A DNA stretch of 64,000 nt, from positions 1,798,001-1,862,000 of the forward strand of contig NZ_CP060298.1 of assembly GCF_014303395.1 (NCBI RefSeq). Direction: 5' to 3'. Under the pieces are notes generated by a model. That model saw nothing but the letters and a program-made list of their open reading frames with translations, did no database searches and was not told the origin of the DNA. A program made the translations under genes and the position numbers. This stretch comes from Nakamurella sp. PAMC28650 (GTDB lineage: Bacteria > Actinomycetota > Actinomycetes > Mycobacteriales > Nakamurellaceae). This document shows positions 52,988-60,471 of the stretch, piece after piece (position 1 is the first letter of the stretch; every line of letters starts with the position of its first letter).

Positions 52988-55000
52988 TCAGCTGACGGGA
53001 GTACTCGACGCCGGAGTGGTCGGCTTGGTCGTCGAGGAGGAGGTCGCGGGTGAACTCGGTGTCGTCGGTGTGGTGGGTGTCGTGGGGGTGGTGGGTGCCG
53101 GGGTCGTGGACGGCGGGAACCTGGACGTATAGGTCACCGAGGCACTGATGGTCGTCCCGTCGGCGTTGGCGACCGTCAGGGTGAAGACGTGGCTCGCGGC
53201 CGAGCATGCGTACTGCAGGCCGTAGTTGTCGCTGGACGTGGCCACCGGTGCGGCCGGGCCCTTCGAGGCGTCGTTCGTATCGATCCCGATCCACGCTCTG
53301 GTCGCTCCCTGGGTCTGCCAGGTCATCGCAATGGTCACCATCGAGCTGGGAGTGGCGCAGTCGACGTTCCCGGCCGGCAACGTGCTGGACCCGAAGGAGG
53401 TGATCACCGCCGGGGCAGCGGCCACCTTGGTGGGGGAGCTGCTCGACCGGCTGGTCGACGCGGACGTCGTCGGTGCTGACCGGCTGGTGCTGGGCGACGT
53501 GCTGGACTTCTTCGTCGGCGTGGCGGAGGACCTGGGCGATGGCGAGGTGGCCGGGGAGCGTGCGGCCGACGAGCCGATCGGAGCCGGCGGGTTCGGACCG
53601 GCCTGGGAGGACTTGCGGATGGCGAGGAAGTACACGCCGGCACCCACGATCAGCACCGTCAGGACGATCGCGGCGATCCACCAGGCGCGTCGGTCCGGAC
53701 CGCGGCCCGGACCGGCGGGCCCGGCCCGGTCCACCGGCGGGATGATCACCGGCGGCACCGGATGGAAGTGGCCGTCGTCGGCCGGCCCCGGGTTGCGGGC
53801 CTGCCCGGTGCCCACCTCGCTGGCCCACGCACCCCACTGGCCCGTGCCGGCGGGAGGCAGGGCCGGATCCAGCGACGTGGGTGCCAGCGGAACCGGAGGT
53901 TGGGCCGCCGGGCGGGCGCCGGTGTCGATCATCGGACGCCGCGTACCCGGTGGCGGCATGGCACCGGTCGGCGGCAGGTTGCCGGTGTCGAGCGCCCCGG
54001 CCGGACCTGCCCCAGCAACACCGGCCCCGGCCAGACCGGCTCCTGCAACACCGACCCCCGCCAGACCGGCTCCCGCAACACCCGCAACACCCGCACCGCC
54101 AGGGACCGCGCCGCCCGGTGGCGAGAACGTCTGGGTGGGGGAGAAGGTCAGCGGCGGCGGGGCGGACGGGAACTCGGTGACCGGCAGTCCGAGCTCGCCC
54201 TGGATCTGCTGCAGCGCCGTCCCGACCGCCCTGGCATCGACCGGTCTGAGCGCCGGTGTCTTGGAGAGTCCGGCGGCCAGCAGCCGTTCCAGGCTGTCCG
54301 GCACGTCGGCTCGTCCGGTCGACGGGGCCGGCTGGTTCATCACCATGTTGACCAGCGCGACCAGCGCGGTCGAACTCGGGGCGGTGAACGGGGTATGACC
54401 GGCGACCAGCGTGTACAGCGTCGAGCACAGGCTGTAAACGTCCGTCGACACCGACGACGGCGCACCGGCGAGCGCCTCCGGTGCCGCGTGGTTGATGGTG
54501 AAGGAGGAGGCCGTCACCGTTGACAGTCGCTGGTCGTCCACCGACGAGATGCCGAAATCAGCGAGTTCGGGCTCGCCGAAGTCGGAGATCAGGATGTTCT
54601 CCGGCTTGATGTCCCGGTGCAGCACACCGGCGCTGTGCGCGTACTGGAGCGCGGCGGAGATCTTGACCCCGATCCGCAGCACCTCCGAGACCGGTAGCGC
54701 ACCGGTCGCCCGCAGCCGTTCGGACAGCGAACCGCCGGAGCACAGCTGCATGGCCAGGTAGGGCGAGCCGTCGTCGGCGAAACCGGAGTCGAAGAGCGTC
54801 ACGATGTTCGGGTGCGTGCCGACCCGGCCGTTCGTCGCGCACTCGCGGCTGAATCTGACCTTGGCGTCGGCCCCGGCCATGTGCACGCCGAGCACCTTGA
54901 GCGCCACGTCGCGCTGGACCGACTCCTGGACCGCCCGATAGACCGTCGAGAAGCCGCCCCGACCGAGCACGGTCAGGTTCCGGTATCCGGGGATCTCCAT
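52988..55000 (-). CDS. Membrane-anchored Ser/Thr protein kinase (PknB class)
   Basis: 670 residues. The kinase domain (about 8-265) has GRGGFSTVYRA (Gly loop), Lys35 in VALKVL, Glu53, HRDIKPEN with catalytic Asp130 and DFG at 148-150. A low-complexity juxtamembrane region with Gly-Ala-Val repeats lies at about 302-336. One helix (440-461, WIAAIVLTVLIVGAGVYFLA) leads to a Ser/Thr-rich outer part and a compact domain (ITSFGSSTLPAGNVDCATPSSMVTIAMTW ... YACSAASHVFTLTVANADG). It probably senses an outside signal. Divergent from hppA. Confidence 0.92.
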   Translation of the reverse strand: MEIPGYRNLTVLGRGGFSTVYRAVQESVQRDVALKVLGVHMAGADAKVRFSRECATNGRVGTHPNIVTLFDSGFADDGSPYLAMQLCSGGSLSERLRATGALPVSEVLRIGVKISAALQYAHSAGVLHRDIKPENILISDFGEPELADFGISSVDDQRLSTVTASSFTINHAAPEALAGAPSSVSTDVYSLCSTLYTLVAGHTPFTAPSSTALVALVNMVMNQPAPSTGRADVPDSLERLLAAGLSKTPALRPVDARAVGTALQQIQGELGLPVTEFPSAPPPLTFSPTQTFSPPGGAVPGGAGVAGVAGAGLAGVGVAGAGLAGAGVAGAGPAGALDTGNLPPTGAMPPPGTRRPMIDTGARPAAQPPVPLAPTSLDPALPPAGTGQWGAWASEVGTGQARNPGPADDGHFHPVPPVIIPPVDRAGPAGPGRGPDRRAWWIAAIVLTVLIVGAGVYFLAIRKSSQAGPNPPAPIGSSAARSPATSPSPRSSATPTKKSSTSPSTSRSAPTTSASTSRSSSSPTKVAAAPAVITSFGSSTLPAGNVDCATPSSMVTIAMTWQTQGATRAWIGIDTNDASKGPAAPVATSSDNYGLQYACSAASHVFTLTVANADGTTISASVTYTSRFPPSTTPAPTTPTTPTTPTTPSSPATSSSTTKPTTPASSTPVS

Positions 55001-55052
55001 GTGAGGCGTCTCGCTCCGTCCGTTTCCCGTCGTGGGTGTGACCTCGATTGTC

Positions 55053-55104
55053 GCGGACGTCCTGCAAAGTGAGCGCTATCACCGTCACTTCGCAGGACGT
55101 CCGC
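55053..55104. repeat. 20-bp inverted repeat between the kinase and hppA
   Basis: Arms 55053-55072 and 55085-55104 (GCGGACGTCCTGC...TGA and its reverse complement, one mismatch) surround a 12-nt loop. It would form a very stable hairpin or a large protein-binding dyad. The loop and arm ends make the Crp-like site 55069-55082. Confidence 0.8.
55069..55082. promoter_or_regulatory. Crp-like binding site 1
   Basis: GTGA-N6-TCAC inside the inverted repeat (GTGAGCGCTATCAC), like the TGTGA-N6-TCACA sites of Crp/FNR regulators. Confidence 0.5.
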
Positions 55105-55154
55105 CAGGCGATGCCCGCAGCAGGACGCCCGACAGTGCCGTAAAGGTAACTGCA

Positions 55155-55170
55155 TGTGACGGCGATCACC
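55155..55170. promoter_or_regulatory. Crp-like binding site 2
   Basis: TGTGACGGCGATCACC fits TGTGA-N6-TCACA at 9 of 10 fixed positions. With site 1 it may couple the kinase-hppA region to cAMP or redox control (inference). Confidence 0.55.
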
Positions 55171-55248
55171 TGAATCGAAACAGCGATCGGTCCTCCCCGC
55201 CCTGTCGTGACGTCGGTCATACCCCCTGCCCTACAGTGATCTCACTCG

Positions 55249-55281
55249 CGCCGGTCTGACCACCGGCGTCGCTTGTTTTTT
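55249..55281 (+). terminator. Hairpin with T-run in the hppA leader, possible attenuator
   Basis: CGCCGGT (55249-55255) pairs with ACCGGCG (55262-55268) around CTGACC, followed after 7 nt by six T (55276-55281). It lies about 75 bp before hppA. It could be a terminator or attenuator. An alternative is that the promoter lies downstream of it. Confidence 0.5.
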
Positions 55282-55357
55282 GTCGACCAGCGCCGGTCGC
55301 CCCGTTCGTCGTCCGGCGCCGAACGAGATGCGCGTTGCGCAATGGATCAGGAGCCGT

Positions 55358-57667
55358 ATGAACGACATGTCCTTGGCCGCCAGCACTTCTACCAACATCT
55401 CGCTGAGCGGCAGTGACCGGACGATCGTGATCGCGGTCGGCGTGGTCGCCGTCGTCGCTCTCGTCATCTCCTTCGTGCTCAGACTCGGCGTGCTCGCCGC
55501 GGGCAAGGGCACACCCAAGATGCAGGAGATCTCGGCTGCGGTCCAGGAGGGCGCAGCGGCGTATCTCGGCCGCCAGTTCCGGACGTTGAGCGTCTTCGTG
55601 GTGATCGTCTTCGCGCTGCTGTTCGTCCTGCCGGCGGACACCACCGGAGAACGAATCGGCCGGAGCGTCTTCTTCCTGGTCGGGGCGGGCTTCTCCGCGG
55701 CCATCGGTTACACCGGCATGTGGCTGGCCACCAGGGCCAACGTCCGCGTCGCCGCGGCTGCCAACACCGAGGGCCGCGAGCGCGCCATGCAGATCGCCTT
55801 CCGGACCGGCGGTTCGGTCGGGTTGGCCACCACCGGCCTCGGCCTGCTGGGCGCAGCCGTCGTGGTGCTCGCCTACGCCGGCGGCGCGCCCAAGGTGCTC
55901 GAGGGCTTCGGCTTCGGTGCCGCCATGCTCGCCATGTTCATGAGGGTCGGCGGCGGCATCTTCACCAAGGCCGCCGACGTGGGCGCCGACCTGGTCGGGA
56001 AGGTCGAGCAGGGCATCCCCGAGGACGATCCGCGCAACGCCGCGACCATCGCGGACAACGTCGGGGACAATGTCGGCGACTGCGCCGGGATGGCCGCCGA
56101 CCTCTTCGAGTCCTACGCCGTCACGCTGGTCGCCTCGCTGATCCTGGGTTCGTCCGCGTTCGGCGACAAGGGGCTCGTCTTCCCCCTGATCGTGCCCGCG
56201 CTCGGCGTCCTGACGGCGATCATCGGCGTGTACATCACCAGGGCCAGATCCACCGAGAGCGGACTGGCGACCATCAACCGTTCGTTCTACATCTCGGCCG
56301 GCATCTCGGTCGTGCTCTGCTCGGTGGCCGCACTGGTCTATCTGCCCAAGAAGTTCTCGGCGCTGGTCGGCGTCTCACCCGAGATCGCTGCCCTGCCAGG
56401 TAATCCGGCCGTCATCGCCATCGTCGCGGTGATCATCGGCATCGTGCTGGCCGCCGTCATCCTGGTCCTCACCGGCTACTTCACCGACACCGGCAAGAAG
56501 CCGACGCAGGACGTCGCGAAGAACTCGCTCACCGGCGCGGCAACCGTCATCCTGGCCGGTATCTCGGTCGGTTTCGAGTCGGCCGTCTACACCGCCCTGG
56601 TGATCGCCGCGGCCGTCTACGGGGCGTTCCTGCTCTCCGGGTCGATCTTCGTGGCGCTGTTCGCGATCGCCCTGGCCGGCTGCGGCCTGCTGACCACCGT
56701 CGGCGTGATCGTCGCGATGGACACCTTCGGGCCGATCTCGGACAACGCGCAGGGCGTCGCCGAGATGAGCGGCGAGGTCTCGGAGGAGGGCGCGAAGATC
56801 CTCACCGATCTCGATGCCGTCGGCAACACCACCAAGGCCATCACCAAGGGCATCGCCATCGCCACGGCGGTGCTGGCCGCCACGGCGCTGTTCGGCTCCT
56901 ACTCCAACGCGATCGTGGACGCCGTCACCAAGGCCATCGGCAGCACGGAGGCCAATGCCTCGAAGTACCTGGATCCGCTGACGCACTTCTTCAAGGCCAA
57001 CGTCGCCTCCCCGGACACCCTGGTGGGCGTCCTGATCGGTGCCGCGGTGGTGTTCCTGTTCTCCGGTCTCGCGGTGAACGCGGTCTCGCGTGCGGCCGGT
57101 GCGGTGGTGCGCGAGGTCCGCCGCCAGTTCCGGGAGATCCCGGGAATCATGGAGGGCATCAACAAGCCCGAATACGGGAAAGTGGTCGACATCGTCACCC
57201 GCGACTCGCTGCGGGAACTGGCCACCCCGGGCCTGCTCGCGGTGTTCGCGCCGATCGCGGTCGGATTCGGCCTCGGCGTGGGGCCGCTGGCCGGCTACCT
57301 GGCCGGTGCGATCGGGACCGGCACCCTGATGGCCGTCTTCCTGGCCAACTCCGGTGGCTCCTGGGACAACGCCAAGAAGCTCGTCGAAGATGGCAACCAC
57401 GGCGGGAAGGGGTCGCCGGCCCACGAGGCGACGATCATCGGCGACACCGTCGGCGACCCGTTCAAGGACACTGCCGGCCCGGCCATCAACCCGCTGATCA
57501 AGGTGATGAACCTGGTCGCCGTGCTGATCGCGCCGGCCGTCATCTCGCTGTCGATCGGCACGGGCACGAACACCGGCCTGCGCATCGCGATCGCGTTGGT
57601 CGCGGTGGCCGTCATCGTGGTCGCGCTGGTCGTCTCCAAGCGGCGGGCATCCGTCCTGACCGACTGA
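55358..57667 (+). CDS. hppA: Membrane-bound proton-translocating pyrophosphatase
   Basis: 769 residues. ATG 55358 is near AGGAG 55349-55353 (ATG 55367 is an alternative). Roughly 16 membrane helices. Active-site marks: GGIFTKAADVGADLVGKVEQGIPEDDPRNAATIADNVGDNVGDCAGMAADLFESY and, late, HGGKGSPAHEATIIGDTVGDPFKDTAGPAINPLIK. It hydrolyses pyrophosphate and pumps H+. In VGNTTKAITKG the Lys at the alkali-sensitivity position points to the K+-independent class (established determinant). Confidence 0.95.
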   Translation: MNDMSLAASTSTNISLSGSDRTIVIAVGVVAVVALVISFVLRLGVLAAGKGTPKMQEISAAVQEGAAAYLGRQFRTLSVFVVIVFALLFVLPADTTGERIGRSVFFLVGAGFSAAIGYTGMWLATRANVRVAAAANTEGRERAMQIAFRTGGSVGLATTGLGLLGAAVVVLAYAGGAPKVLEGFGFGAAMLAMFMRVGGGIFTKAADVGADLVGKVEQGIPEDDPRNAATIADNVGDNVGDCAGMAADLFESYAVTLVASLILGSSAFGDKGLVFPLIVPALGVLTAIIGVYITRARSTESGLATINRSFYISAGISVVLCSVAALVYLPKKFSALVGVSPEIAALPGNPAVIAIVAVIIGIVLAAVILVLTGYFTDTGKKPTQDVAKNSLTGAATVILAGISVGFESAVYTALVIAAAVYGAFLLSGSIFVALFAIALAGCGLLTTVGVIVAMDTFGPISDNAQGVAEMSGEVSEEGAKILTDLDAVGNTTKAITKGIAIATAVLAATALFGSYSNAIVDAVTKAIGSTEANASKYLDPLTHFFKANVASPDTLVGVLIGAAVVFLFSGLAVNAVSRAAGAVVREVRRQFREIPGIMEGINKPEYGKVVDIVTRDSLRELATPGLLAVFAPIAVGFGLGVGPLAGYLAGAIGTGTLMAVFLANSGGSWDNAKKLVEDGNHGGKGSPAHEATIIGDTVGDPFKDTAGPAINPLIKVMNLVAVLIAPAVISLSIGTGTNTGLRIAIALVAVAVIVVALVVSKRRASVLTD

Positions 57668-57794
57668 TCTCGATTCCATCTCGTCATCGCGCGAAGAGCC
57701 GGAAACGCTGCGGGCCACCCGTCGTCCTTGTTAGCGTGACCGGGCGCAGGTCTGCTTCGACGACACGCCTGCATCCACCACGAGGAGTTCACAC

Positions 57795-58598
57795 ATGAAG
57801 CGCATCAGCCTGATGGCCGCTCTGGGAGCAGCCGTGCTGCTCGCCGGGTGCAGTTCGACCAGCGGCACCGCCACCGCCAACACGTCGGCGTCCACCGCAT
57901 CATCGGCCGCATCCTCGGCACCGGCCGTGGCCTCCAGCGCTTCGCAGAGCAGCGCACCCTCCAGCGAAGCCGCCAGCAGCGCGGCCTCCGGTGCCCCGGT
58001 GTCCAGTGGCCCTGCCACTTCCGGCTCGACCGCCGCTTCCGCAGCGTCGCCCTCCTCCGGCCAGGACACCTCGTCCAGCAAGACCGCCACCACCACCGTC
58101 GGAGACAGCAGCGGCTCTCTCGACGCGGCGAGCGCAGCGTGGTTCTCGACCTTCTGCGGCGGTTTCACGCCGGTCGTCACGCTGGCTCAGAGCGCGGGTT
58201 CTTCGATCGCGGCGCAGGCCACCAACCCGGCGAAGGCGCAGGCCGCCATCGTGGACCTCTACCAGACCTTCGGCCGGTCGTTCACCGATACCGCCGCGAA
58301 GTTGAAGGACCTCGCACCGCCGACCTTCAACGGTGGACCGGCCTTCGCGAGCAAGGTCGTGACGGCGCTGCAGACGGCCGGCCCGGTCTTCACCGCCAAC
58401 GCGGCGAAGCTGAAGGCCATCGACGTCACAAAGGATCCGTCATCCTTCTCCACGGCACTGTCGGGTCTGTCGACCACCATGACGACGGCGCTGGGTCCGT
58501 TGCAGGATCTCGGTTCGCTGAAGCTGACCCCGCAGACCCAGGCGGCTTTCGAAGCCCTGCCCGCGTGCGCGAAGTTGAAGACCGCCAGCGGCGGCTGA
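57795..58598 (+). CDS. Secreted lipoprotein, paralogue 1
   Basis: 267 residues. Signal MKRISLMAALGAAVLLAGC with lipid-anchor Cys19, then about 100 residues of Ser/Ala/Thr linker. The folded domain begins DAASAAWFSTFCGGFTPVVTLAQSAG and ends AFEALPACAKLKTASGG, with two cysteines (FCGG, PACAK) likely bridged. Helical bundle by composition. Function unknown. A second copy follows at 58708. It is separated from hppA by about 130 bp. Confidence 0.8.
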   Translation: MKRISLMAALGAAVLLAGCSSTSGTATANTSASTASSAASSAPAVASSASQSSAPSSEAASSAASGAPVSSGPATSGSTAASAASPSSGQDTSSSKTATTTVGDSSGSLDAASAAWFSTFCGGFTPVVTLAQSAGSSIAAQATNPAKAQAAIVDLYQTFGRSFTDTAAKLKDLAPPTFNGGPAFASKVVTALQTAGPVFTANAAKLKAIDVTKDPSSFSTALSGLSTTMTTALGPLQDLGSLKLTPQTQAAFEALPACAKLKTASGG

Positions 58599-58617
58599 GA
58601 CTCCCGGTAGCACTGAC

Positions 58618-58649
58618 GGCCGGTACCGTTCACCAGAGCGGTACCGGCC
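58618..58649 (+). terminator. Terminator-like hairpin between the two lipoprotein genes
   Basis: Perfect 11-bp arms GGCCGGTACCG and CGGTACCGGCC around a 10-nt loop, followed by TTCTGCGTCTT. It should end transcription of the first lipoprotein gene. Confidence 0.75.
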
Positions 58650-58707
58650 TTCTGCGTCTTCCGTTGCCACCAGCACGGCCGGGTGGTCGCGCACCAGAGG
58701 GGGAAAA

Positions 58708-59448
58708 ATGATGAGGCGCAACGCTTGTGCCGCCGCCATCCTCGGGGTCGCCCTCGTGCTGGCGGGCTGCACCTCGACCAGCGGTGCGGCCGCGGGCGGT
58801 TCCGGCGCCACGTCCAGGGAACCGGTCGCTGCGAGCCCGTCCACCGGCGCACCGCCCTCCAGCACCGCACCGGGTTCCGGCAAGGTCCCCGGGTCGAGCG
58901 GTCCGCCCGGGTCCGGCGCCACGATTGCTGCGCCGCCCACCGGTGCTGCCCCCTCCACCGGATCGCTGGACCCCGCCACTACGGCCTGGTTCACCGCATT
59001 CTGCGGCGGATTGACGCCCATCCTGGCCCGCGAGAAGTATCTGAGGTCGCAGGAGGCGGCACTGGCCAAGACCGACTACGCCGGTCAGCAGCGGTTGCTG
59101 GTCGACTTCCTCTCGAGCGTCGGAATGCAGACCACCGACATCGCGACCGGACTCCGGGCGCTGCCGCCGCCGGCCTTCAAGTCGGGCAGCGAGTTCGCGA
59201 CGAAGGTGGTGGCTTCCTTCGCACACGTCGGACCCCTGCTGAGCGCCGGCGGGAAGAAGCTGGCCGCCGTCGACCCGAGCGCAGGCCCATCGGCTTTTTC
59301 GGGCGCGACGCCGGACCTGACGACACAACTGGCCGCCATCGCCGCCCCCATCACCACCGTCGGCGGTCTGGACATCCCGGATTCCACCAAGGGCGCTCTG
59401 CTCGCCCTCCCGGCATGCGCGAAGCTGCAGACGACCATCACCGGTTGA
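58708..59448 (+). CDS. Secreted lipoprotein, paralogue 2
   Basis: 246 residues from ATG 58708; adjacent ATG codons make either start possible. Signal MMRRNACAAAILGVALVLAGC, lipid-anchor Cys21. A Ser/Pro/Gly linker leads to LDPATTAWFTAFCGGLTPILAREK and an end LLALPACAKLQTTITG, the same two-cysteine frame as the upstream lipoprotein. Clear tandem duplication with large sequence drift. Function unknown. Confidence 0.8.
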   Translation: MMRRNACAAAILGVALVLAGCTSTSGAAAGGSGATSREPVAASPSTGAPPSSTAPGSGKVPGSSGPPGSGATIAAPPTGAAPSTGSLDPATTAWFTAFCGGLTPILAREKYLRSQEAALAKTDYAGQQRLLVDFLSSVGMQTTDIATGLRALPPPAFKSGSEFATKVVASFAHVGPLLSAGGKKLAAVDPSAGPSAFSGATPDLTTQLAAIAAPITTVGGLDIPDSTKGALLALPACAKLQTTITG

Positions 59449-59557
59449 TCCCCGCCGATCGGGCGGATCGGGCCGTTGGGTCCGATCGGTCCCTCGGTCC
59501 CTCGGCTGCCCGTGACGTGGTGCGTGAGCGGTCGATCGGCGGCTAACGTGACTCCCT

Positions 59558-60193
59558 GTGTCCCAGCTCTCGTTCTTCTCCGCCGACCTGACGCCGCCCC
59601 GCGTCGAGGACCTCGGCGGATTGCTGGCGGCGCACGGTCAGATCTCCCGGGGCCCGTCCGGGGTTCGCCTCTCGATCCTGCTCGACGACGAGTGGCGGGC
59701 CAGGGCCCTGGCCCGTGAGTTCAGGGTGCGCGACCTCGAGGCCGAGGTCGTGCCCGCATCGGAGGCACTCTCGGCCGGACTGATCGAGCCGGGTTCGGCA
59801 CGCGACGGGCAGATCGACGGCGGGGTCCTGCTACGAAGCCACCGCACCGCTGACCTGGACGAACTGGCCGCCGGATGGACCCGCGGTGCGGTCAAGTCGG
59901 TACCGCCCGGCCTCGCGGCCGCCGCCGGACTGCTCCGTTGCTGGACATTGGCGGCCGGCCGTCACGACGACGCCGGGTTCCTGCTGGGACTCGACCGGCA
60001 CGCACCGGACATGCATGAACCGCTCGCCTCCGCCTGCGCCCGGGCCGGTCTGGCCGGGTCGCTGATCGGGGCGAGGGCAGGGGGGCCGGCCCTGCGGATC
60101 GTCGGGCATCGACGCCACGCACGACTGGTCGAGTTGGTCGGCACTCCACCCCCTGAGGCACCCGTGGCGGCATTCCCTCTCCCGCTGCACTGA
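59558..60193 (+). CDS. Conserved actinobacterial protein (Rv3647c-like)
   Basis: 211 residues from GTG 59558; no Shine-Dalgarno, and TAACGT (59544-59549) sits at a -10 distance, so the mRNA may be leaderless. Sequence: FFSADLTPPRVEDLGGLLAAHGQISRGPSGVRLSILLDDEWRARAL and LAAAAGLLRCWTLAAGRHDDAGFLLGLDRHAPDMHEPLASACARAGL. It occupies the place of Rv3647c beside topA. Role unknown, possibly nucleic acid related given the neighbour. Confidence 0.75.
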   Translation: MSQLSFFSADLTPPRVEDLGGLLAAHGQISRGPSGVRLSILLDDEWRARALAREFRVRDLEAEVVPASEALSAGLIEPGSARDGQIDGGVLLRSHRTADLDELAAGWTRGAVKSVPPGLAAAAGLLRCWTLAAGRHDDAGFLLGLDRHAPDMHEPLASACARAGLAGSLIGARAGGPALRIVGHRRHARLVELVGTPPPEAPVAAFPLPLH

Positions 60194-60435
60194 CGCCCCC
60201 CGGGATCGGCGGCAAACGGGGTATGGCCCGTGGAACATCCGCCGATCCGGGGCATGATCTCCCGTCCGGCCGGTGTTCTGAATGGGGTGGATCGTCCCAC
60301 TGACGGGTGGTGTCGCGCAGACCACTTGACGATCCATGGCATTCTGCAGTCCGACGCCGGGTTTCGCTTCAGGTTGGCGAATCCCCCGACGTCCGGACTG
60401 CCCAACCGACGAAGTAGCCGGCGGCGCTCCGCTAT

Positions 60436-60471
60436 ATGGAGGAGAACGTGAACGAGTATGGCCACACGTAA
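60436..60471 (+). CDS. Possible 11-codon upstream ORF overlapping the topA start
   Basis: ATG 60436 reads MEENVNEYGHT then TAA at 60471, crossing topA's ATG at 60458 in another frame. GGAGGAG lies 13-20 nt before the topA ATG, within the mini-frame. It could couple or tune topA initiation, or be chance. Confidence 0.3.
   Translation: MEENVNEYGHT

Noticed and set aside
54000-54110. Short repeats that resemble a CRISPR-like periodicity
   Set aside because: They encode the kinase's Gly-Ala-Val units, with no unique spacers and no cas genes in the window.
56375-57718. 447-codon minus-strand frame opposite hppA
   Set aside because: His/Asp/Arg-rich antisense frame typical of shadows of membrane protein genes.
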